Origin: Haloarcula marismortui ATCC 43049
GTDB taxonomy: Archaea > Halobacteriota > Halobacteria > Halobacteriales > Haloarculaceae
Length of the DNA stretch: 64,000 nt
Assembly: GCF_000011085.1 (NCBI RefSeq)
Contig: NC_006396.1
Coordinates: forward strand, 744,001-808,000
Reading direction: 5' to 3'
The notes beneath the pieces are model-generated. The model was not told where the DNA came from and did not search any database. It was given only the letters and a program-made list of their open reading frames with translations. The position numbers were made by a program, and so were the translations under genes. Below, in pieces: positions 59,743-64,000 of this stretch; the first letter of the stretch is position 1; each line of letters begins with the position of its first letter.

Positions 59743-60909
59743 ATGTCAGACCCACGTATCGCCGGGGCCAGCGTGACACAGTTCGGGAAACACCCCGAAC
59801 GGACCGGCCGAGACCTGTTCGCCGAGGCCGGACTCGAAGCGCTATCGGAGGCCGGAATCGACCCGGAAGACGCTGAGGCGCTCTATTACGGCAACTTCAT
59901 GGGAGAACTCGCGGAACATCAGGGCCATCAGGGACCGCTGATGGCCGAGGCTATCGGGCTGGACGTTCCGGCGACCCGTGTCGAAGCGGCCTGTGCATCT
60001 GCCGGCACAGCCGTTCGTGAAGCCGTCAAGACGATCCGGAATGGCGAGGCAGAGGTCGTCGTCGTCGGCGGCGCGGAACGGATGACCAATATCGGGACCG
60101 CAGCGGCGACAGACGCGCTCGCCATCGCCGCCGACGACCTCTACGAGGTCCGTGCCGGGATGACTTTCCCGGGGGCCTACGCGCTGATGGCCCGGTCGTA
60201 CTTCGACCAGTACGGCGGCTCCCACGAGGACCTCGCTCACATCGCCGTCAAGAACCACGAGCACGCGCTGGTCAACGAACACGCCCAGATTCAGAAGGAG
60301 ATCACGGTCGAGGACGCTATCGACGCCCCGACGATTGCGTCCCCGCTCGGCCTCTATGACTCCTGTCCGATTACTGACGGGGCCGCGGCCGCTGTCCTGA
60401 CCACGGAGTCCTACGCCGAGGAACACGACCTAGACGCCCCAGTCGCTATCACCGGGACCGGTCAGGGCGGCGACAACCTCGCATTGCAGGACCGCCCGCA
60501 TCTGGCACAGACACCCGCCGCCGACAAGGCTGCGGAGGAGGCTTACGGGGACGCCGGCGTCGGTCCCGACGATGTTGATTTCGCTGAGGTCCACGACTGT
60601 TTCACTATCGCGGAAGTGTTCGCAATCGAATCGCTTGGCTTCTACGAGCGCGGCGAGGGCATCGCCGCGGCGCGCAACGGCGAGACGACCCGCGACGGCG
60701 ACCGCCCAATAAATCTCTCGGGCGGGCTGAAGGCCAAGGGTCACCCGGTCGGCGCGACCGGTGTTGCCCAGTTAGCGACGGTCGCCTGGCTCCTCGACGG
60801 GTCACACCCGCGGGCCGACGCCGTGCCGGACAGCACCGTCGGGGTCGCACACAACGCGGGCGGCACGGTCGCGTCTACGACCGTCCACGTCATGGAGGTG
60901 CAAGAATGA
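59743..60909 (+). CDS. SCP-x-type thiolase with active-site cysteine
   Basis: A 388-residue thiolase that claims or splits beta-ketoacyl-CoA. Nucleophile C84 is in VEAACASAGTAV, with AEVHDCFTIAEVFA, LSGGLKAKGHPVGATGVAQL (catalytic His) and AHNAGGTVASTT. A purine-rich GGGAGGT sits right before the ATG as a possible ribosome-binding site, which is unusual among the leaderless genes here. It overlaps the OB-fold partner gene by four bases, as in the other thiolase pair at 28.5 kb. Confidence 0.92.
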   Translation: MSDPRIAGASVTQFGKHPERTGRDLFAEAGLEALSEAGIDPEDAEALYYGNFMGELAEHQGHQGPLMAEAIGLDVPATRVEAACASAGTAVREAVKTIRNGEAEVVVVGGAERMTNIGTAAATDALAIAADDLYEVRAGMTFPGAYALMARSYFDQYGGSHEDLAHIAVKNHEHALVNEHAQIQKEITVEDAIDAPTIASPLGLYDSCPITDGAAAAVLTTESYAEEHDLDAPVAITGTGQGGDNLALQDRPHLAQTPAADKAAEEAYGDAGVGPDDVDFAEVHDCFTIAEVFAIESLGFYERGEGIAAARNGETTRDGDRPINLSGGLKAKGHPVGATGVAQLATVAWLLDGSHPRADAVPDSTVGVAHNAGGTVASTTVHVMEVQE

Positions 60910-61292
60910 CTGAATCCGCACAAGACGGCGAGTACGACGCGTGGCTCGACAGCATCGAATCGGGCGACGGGTACTACCTCGAATGTTCGAACGGCCACGG
61001 CTGGCTCCCGCCTCGTCGGGTGTGCCCGCGCTGTCACGACCAGGACCTCTCGGCGGTCGACCTGCCGGAGTCCGGTGAAATCGCGAGCCACACGACGATT
61101 ACGGTCCCGACGCCGCAGTTCGAGGACGACGCGCCCTACGTCACTGCCATCGCTGATTTCGGACCGGTATCGGTCACGGGCCTCGTCCGTGACGTGGACC
61201 CGGACGACGTTGCCATCGACGACGTGGTCGGCATCGATGTCGGCGAACGCGTGACAACCGGCGAGAGAGCGGTCGTGTTCCGACCGCGCTAG
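60906..61292 (+). CDS. Zn-ribbon OB-fold (DUF35) thiolase partner, second copy
   Basis: A 128-residue protein with an N-terminal helical lead (MTESAQDGEYDAWLDSI), a zinc ribbon (C27, C40, C43, H31 possible) and an OB-fold (GEIASHTTITVPTPQFEDDAPYVTAIADFGPVSVTGLVRDV). It is coupled by overlap to the thiolase upstream. It probably forms a stable complex with that thiolase and helps move the acyl-CoA. It ends 3 bp from the stop of the convergent hydrolase gene. Confidence 0.88.
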   Translation: MTESAQDGEYDAWLDSIESGDGYYLECSNGHGWLPPRRVCPRCHDQDLSAVDLPESGEIASHTTITVPTPQFEDDAPYVTAIADFGPVSVTGLVRDVDPDDVAIDDVVGIDVGERVTTGERAVVFRPR

Positions 61293-61295
61293 GGC

Positions 61296-62237
61296 TCAGT
61301 TTTCGACTGTTACCGAAGTCACTCTGTCCCGGACCACATCGACGAACTCACCGGGGTGTTCGACGTGGGGCAGGAGCAGCGAGTCACCGAACACGACGAG
61401 CATCGCGTCCGCCTGCTCGGCCATGTCGCGACCCTTCGACAGCGGCGTGATGTCGGCGTCCTCGCCCCAGACCATCGTCACGGGCACGTCGAGACCGGCC
61501 AGTACTTCGCCGAGGTCGTCTTCCGGGTCGAGGAAGCCGGAGACGAACGATGCCGGCGCGAAGCGCGCACCGGGCTGGTGGCCACTCTGCCACTCGTAGT
61601 CGACGACATCCTCGGTGAGGTTGTCCATGTCGTAGTAGCCGTGGTCGGCGTGGAAGTGCCGGATGGAGGCTTTCGAGACAGTGAGATTGTAGATTCCCTC
61701 GCCGATGACGGGCGCGCGAAGCAGCGAGCGGAGCCAGACAGTGCGGTTGCCCATCGAGGTGTCCGTCGGGCAGATGAGAACGAGTTCCTCGACGTTGACC
61801 TCCTGTGCCGCGCTGGCGGCGTAGGCCCCGGTCAGTGATGACGCGACCACGGTCGCGTCGGCCGTGTTGTCCTCGATAAAGTCCCGCACGAACGCCGTGT
61901 ACAGCGACGCCGAGTACAGCAGCGGTGGCCGGTCCGTGTGCCCGAAGCCCGGCAGGTCCGGTGCGATGACGTGGTAGTCCTCTGCGAGGGTGTCAAACAC
62001 CGTATGGAACTCGTGACTACTGGCAGCGGCATTGATGCCGTGGAACAGCACGAGGTCCGGGTCCGACGGGTCGCCGGCTTCAGTGTACGCGATATCGAAC
62101 CCACGCCAGCGGTACGTCCCCTGTTCCCCGTCGAGCATCGGTTCGAACGCGCCGGCCCGCGACTGTAGCACGCGGTTGGCAGCGGCTGTCGCGCCGACCG
62201 CACCAACGACCGCACCGAGCGCCTTGCGGAGTTTCAT
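61296..62237 (-). CDS. Alpha/beta-hydrolase
   Basis: A 313-residue hydrolase. An N-terminal hydrophobic segment (LGAVVGAVGATAAANRVL) may serve as membrane anchor. The fold has the oxyanion loop LVLFHGINAAASSHEF, VIAPDLPGFGHTDRP and a nucleophile elbow VVASSLTGAYAASAA, where the usual GxSxG is degenerate to SxSLTG. The acid is in VWGEDADITPLS and the histidine in LLLPHVEHPGEF. The substrate is unknown. The gene is followed by 107 bp without a recognisable gene (62238-62344). Confidence 0.85.
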   Translation of the reverse strand: MKLRKALGAVVGAVGATAAANRVLQSRAGAFEPMLDGEQGTYRWRGFDIAYTEAGDPSDPDLVLFHGINAAASSHEFHTVFDTLAEDYHVIAPDLPGFGHTDRPPLLYSASLYTAFVRDFIEDNTADATVVASSLTGAYAASAAQEVNVEELVLICPTDTSMGNRTVWLRSLLRAPVIGEGIYNLTVSKASIRHFHADHGYYDMDNLTEDVVDYEWQSGHQPGARFAPASFVSGFLDPEDDLGEVLAGLDVPVTMVWGEDADITPLSKGRDMAEQADAMLVVFGDSLLLPHVEHPGEFVDVVRDRVTSVTVEN

Positions 62238-62344
62238 ACTGATGACTTGGGACCCGGAGTATGTTATACATGCTGGAAGATCGTCAGATAGCTGTCGCTA
62301 TCGGTCCGGGCAGACATGGTTCCGCGAACGCAACAGTCCCGAAG

Positions 62345-63403
62345 TTAGTTCCCGTCGCGCCGCTCGTCGAGACACTCTCGGAGCGGTTCGAGCACCTCGT
62401 CGACAACCGTGTACGGATCAGTATGGCGCTCGATGACGGCGTCGACGTACTGCTCGATGCCGCCGCGGCGGTCAAGTTCGTCGACCAGTAGTTCGTTGGC
62501 ATCCTCCCGAAGGAGAGTTCGAATCTCGGCGGCGAAACGCTCCCGGGCTTGCCCCTCTCGACGGCCGGTTCGGTCCAGATACGCGCCGTGGTTGGCAAGC
62601 GCGTCTAAGAAATCCTCGACGCCCTCGCCCCGATTGGCGACTGTCTCCACGATAGGGGGGTTCCACGTCTCCGACTCGTCCGCCTCATCATCGGCGGCAT
62701 CGGTGGACGCATCGCCATGGTCGCCGGCGAGTTCAGTCGCGCCGTGATGGCCGGAGTCCGGGCGTCCGCTCTGTCCCTGTAACATCTCCCGGAGTTGCTG
62801 GACGGTCCGGTCGGCCCCATCGAGGTCGGCCTTGTTGACCACGAACACGTCACCGATTTCGAGGATGCCGGCCTTGAGCATCTGGACGTCGTCGCCGCTG
62901 CCCGGCGGCACGAGCACGGCGACGGTATCGGCGGTGCGGACGATGTCGACTTCGTTTTGCCCTGCGCCGACCGTCTCAACGATGATCTTGTCCTTGCCGA
63001 ACGCGTCCAGCGCGGTCACGGCGTCGGTCGTCGCCGTCGACAGCCCACCGAGGGAGCCACGAGCAGACATCGACCGGAAGAACATATCCATATCGCCAGC
63101 GTTCGAGGCCATCCGTATCCGGTCGCCGAGCACCGCGCCGCCGGAGAACGGCGAGGATGGGTCAATAGCGATGACGCCGACGGTCTGTCCCTGCTCACGG
63201 TAGGTCGCTGCGACCTTATCGACCAGCGTGGACTTGCCCGCGCCGGGGCTGCCGGTGACGCCGATAACGTCGGCTGTGCCGGTGTGCTGATGGAGGTCGG
63301 AAATTATCTCTCGGTACCCCGAGGAACGGTTCTCTATCAGTGTGATGACTCTGGCGAGGGCGCTGTGCTTGCCCGCAAGCAGGTCAGCGACGAGGTCGCT
63401 CAT
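62345..63403 (-). CDS. meaB: Methylmalonyl-CoA mutase-associated GTPase MeaB
   Basis: A G3E-family GTPase that protects and loads cobalamin in methylmalonyl-CoA mutase. The 352-residue protein has the P-loop GVTGSPGAGKSTLVDK, switch IDPSSPFSGGAVLGDRIRM, the essential VETVGAGQNEVDI and the base-recognition NKAD. A large acidic insertion (about 218-243, GATELAGDHGDASTDAADDEADESE) is specific to haloarchaea. It is overlapped by the mutase B12-subunit stop, so the two are co-translated. Confidence 0.93.
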   Translation of the reverse strand: MSDLVADLLAGKHSALARVITLIENRSSGYREIISDLHQHTGTADVIGVTGSPGAGKSTLVDKVAATYREQGQTVGVIAIDPSSPFSGGAVLGDRIRMASNAGDMDMFFRSMSARGSLGGLSTATTDAVTALDAFGKDKIIVETVGAGQNEVDIVRTADTVAVLVPPGSGDDVQMLKAGILEIGDVFVVNKADLDGADRTVQQLREMLQGQSGRPDSGHHGATELAGDHGDASTDAADDEADESETWNPPIVETVANRGEGVEDFLDALANHGAYLDRTGRREGQARERFAAEIRTLLREDANELLVDELDRRGGIEQYVDAVIERHTDPYTVVDEVLEPLRECLDERRDGN

Positions 63404-63822
63404 CGCTCGGGCGCGTTCTCGTGGATGTAGTCGATCATCTCCTCCATGGACGCGCCCGGGCCGAATATCTCGTCGACGCCCTGCCCGCGGAGTTCCTCCT
63501 GATCGTCATCCGGGACGATGCCGCCGACGAGGATGAGCCGGTCATCGAACGCGTCATACTCTCTTAGCCCGTCGAGAATCTTTGGGACCAGCGTGTTGTG
63601 CGCCCCCGAGAGAATGGAGATGCCGACGACATCTACGTCCTCCTGCACAGCGGCCTGCACGACTTCGTCGGGCGCTCGATGGAGCCCTGAGTAAATCACT
63701 TCAAAGCCAGCGTCACGGAGCGCCCGCGCGATGACGTGTGCGCCCCGGTCGTGTCCGTCGAGTCCGACTTTCGCCACCAGACACCTGATGGTCCGTTCCG
63801 TCTGCTCCTGCTCGACACTCAT
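63400..63822 (-). CDS. mcmA2: Methylmalonyl-CoA mutase B12-binding (small) subunit
   Basis: The cobalamin-binding part of a two-subunit archaeal mutase that converts methylmalonyl-CoA to succinyl-CoA. The 140-residue protein carries D22-x-H24-x2-G27 (LDGHDRG), the SIL motif (VVGISILSGAH) and the GG motif (LVGGIVPDDD). ATG 63822 gives the compact family start; a further ATG at 63852 in frame is possible. The catalytic large subunit is not in the window. It forms an operon with meaB (4-bp overlap). Confidence 0.92.
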   Translation of the reverse strand: MSVEQEQTERTIRCLVAKVGLDGHDRGAHVIARALRDAGFEVIYSGLHRAPDEVVQAAVQEDVDVVGISILSGAHNTLVPKILDGLREYDAFDDRLILVGGIVPDDDQEELRGQGVDEIFGPGASMEEMIDYIHENAPER

Positions 63823-64000
63823 GCCAGTACGTACCGCGCGGTGTGTTTTCATTCTTGCCCTATCCATCATGATCTATTTTTATTACGAGCGGACTTCGAA
63901 GCGTGAGTTCTGTGAACAGCCACCATTGCCTCGCTCGCGAGAAGTGCGGGCGTCCCGACTGGCGAGGTTCACGTCGGCTGTGGCTCACAGAGGCCGGCTT
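63823..64000. other. Promoter region of mcmA2 and window end
   Basis: The first 60 bp hold an AT-rich TATA-like element on the minus strand for mcmA2 (reverse strand of CTATTTTTATTAC near 63873-63885). The remainder to the window edge contains a short open frame from ATG 63869, arginine/serine-rich and without recognisable features. No gene is supported. Confidence 0.4.

Noticed and set aside
63869-64000. A + strand frame open to the window end
   Set aside because: Arginine/serine-rich, unlike the acidic proteins of this genome, and it begins inside the probable mcmA2 promoter region; a longer window is required to judge.

Overview
The window is a high-GC euryarchaeal chromosome segment from a halophilic archaeon, most likely Haloarcula or a close relative. 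The evidence is strongly acidic proteins, archaeal information-processing genes (TFE, MBF1, Nop5/fibrillarin), twin-arginine plus lipobox exports, ADP-forming acetyl-CoA synthetase, a haloarchaeal-type glucose dehydrogenase, TrmB-type sugar regulators, and many promoters with a TATA box about 27 bp before the start codon, as expected for leaderless mRNAs. No replication origin, rRNA, CRISPR array or intact transposase gene was seen.

Layout. 0-6.6 kb holds housekeeping genes: TFE, a DUF2110 protein, a lipoprotein, the Nop5-fibrillarin pair of the C/D-box RNA methylation machinery, gamma-glutamylcysteine ligase, a winged-helix regulator and archaeal CoaD. 6.6-8 kb holds a TFB-like single-cyclin protein and two convergent, nearly identical tRNA-Leu genes (UAG on +, GAG on -). 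Between them lie three further copies of the tRNA 3' end in a tandem hairpin array, which looks like the scar of repeated tRNA-site integration. 8-16 kb holds MBF1, acyl-CoA dehydrogenase, a HAD hydrolase, PanB and a terminal oxidase locus (CoxB, a CoxA with a C-terminal extension, a small membrane protein, CoxC). 16-20.3 kb is a biotin operon, bioB-bioU(candidate)-bioF-bioD, without bioA. 20.5-23.7 kb holds a DRTGG/P-loop protein coupled to ADP-forming acetyl-CoA synthetase.

From 24 to 44 kb the theme is iron. DpsA is present, and four perfect plus three near-perfect copies of a DtxR/IdeR-like palindrome (TTAGGNNNNCCTAA) lie next to genes. They precede a 49-residue microprotein, a siderophore-type binding protein, an RGP-like glycosyltransferase, an FbpABC-type ferric transporter operon that runs on into a GT39-like membrane protein, and a dolichyl-phosphate-type GT2. 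Thiolase/OB-fold genes and acyl-CoA carboxylase subunits (PccB, PccX-like) with a FabG/PhaB-type reductase are interspersed.

From 44.9 to 57.4 kb is a minus-strand carbohydrate cluster: two TrmB regulators, two solute-binding proteins, two permeases, one ATPase, a 67-residue membrane protein, glucose dehydrogenase, a Gfo/Idh/MocA oxidoreductase and an aldo/keto reductase. It is followed by GfcR, a regulator of sugar catabolism. The right end returns to acyl-CoA metabolism: a second thiolase/OB-fold pair, an alpha/beta hydrolase, MeaB and the B12-binding subunit of methylmalonyl-CoA mutase. The biotin genes, acyl-CoA carboxylase subunits, MeaB and mutase subunit fit together as a propionyl-CoA to succinyl-CoA route.
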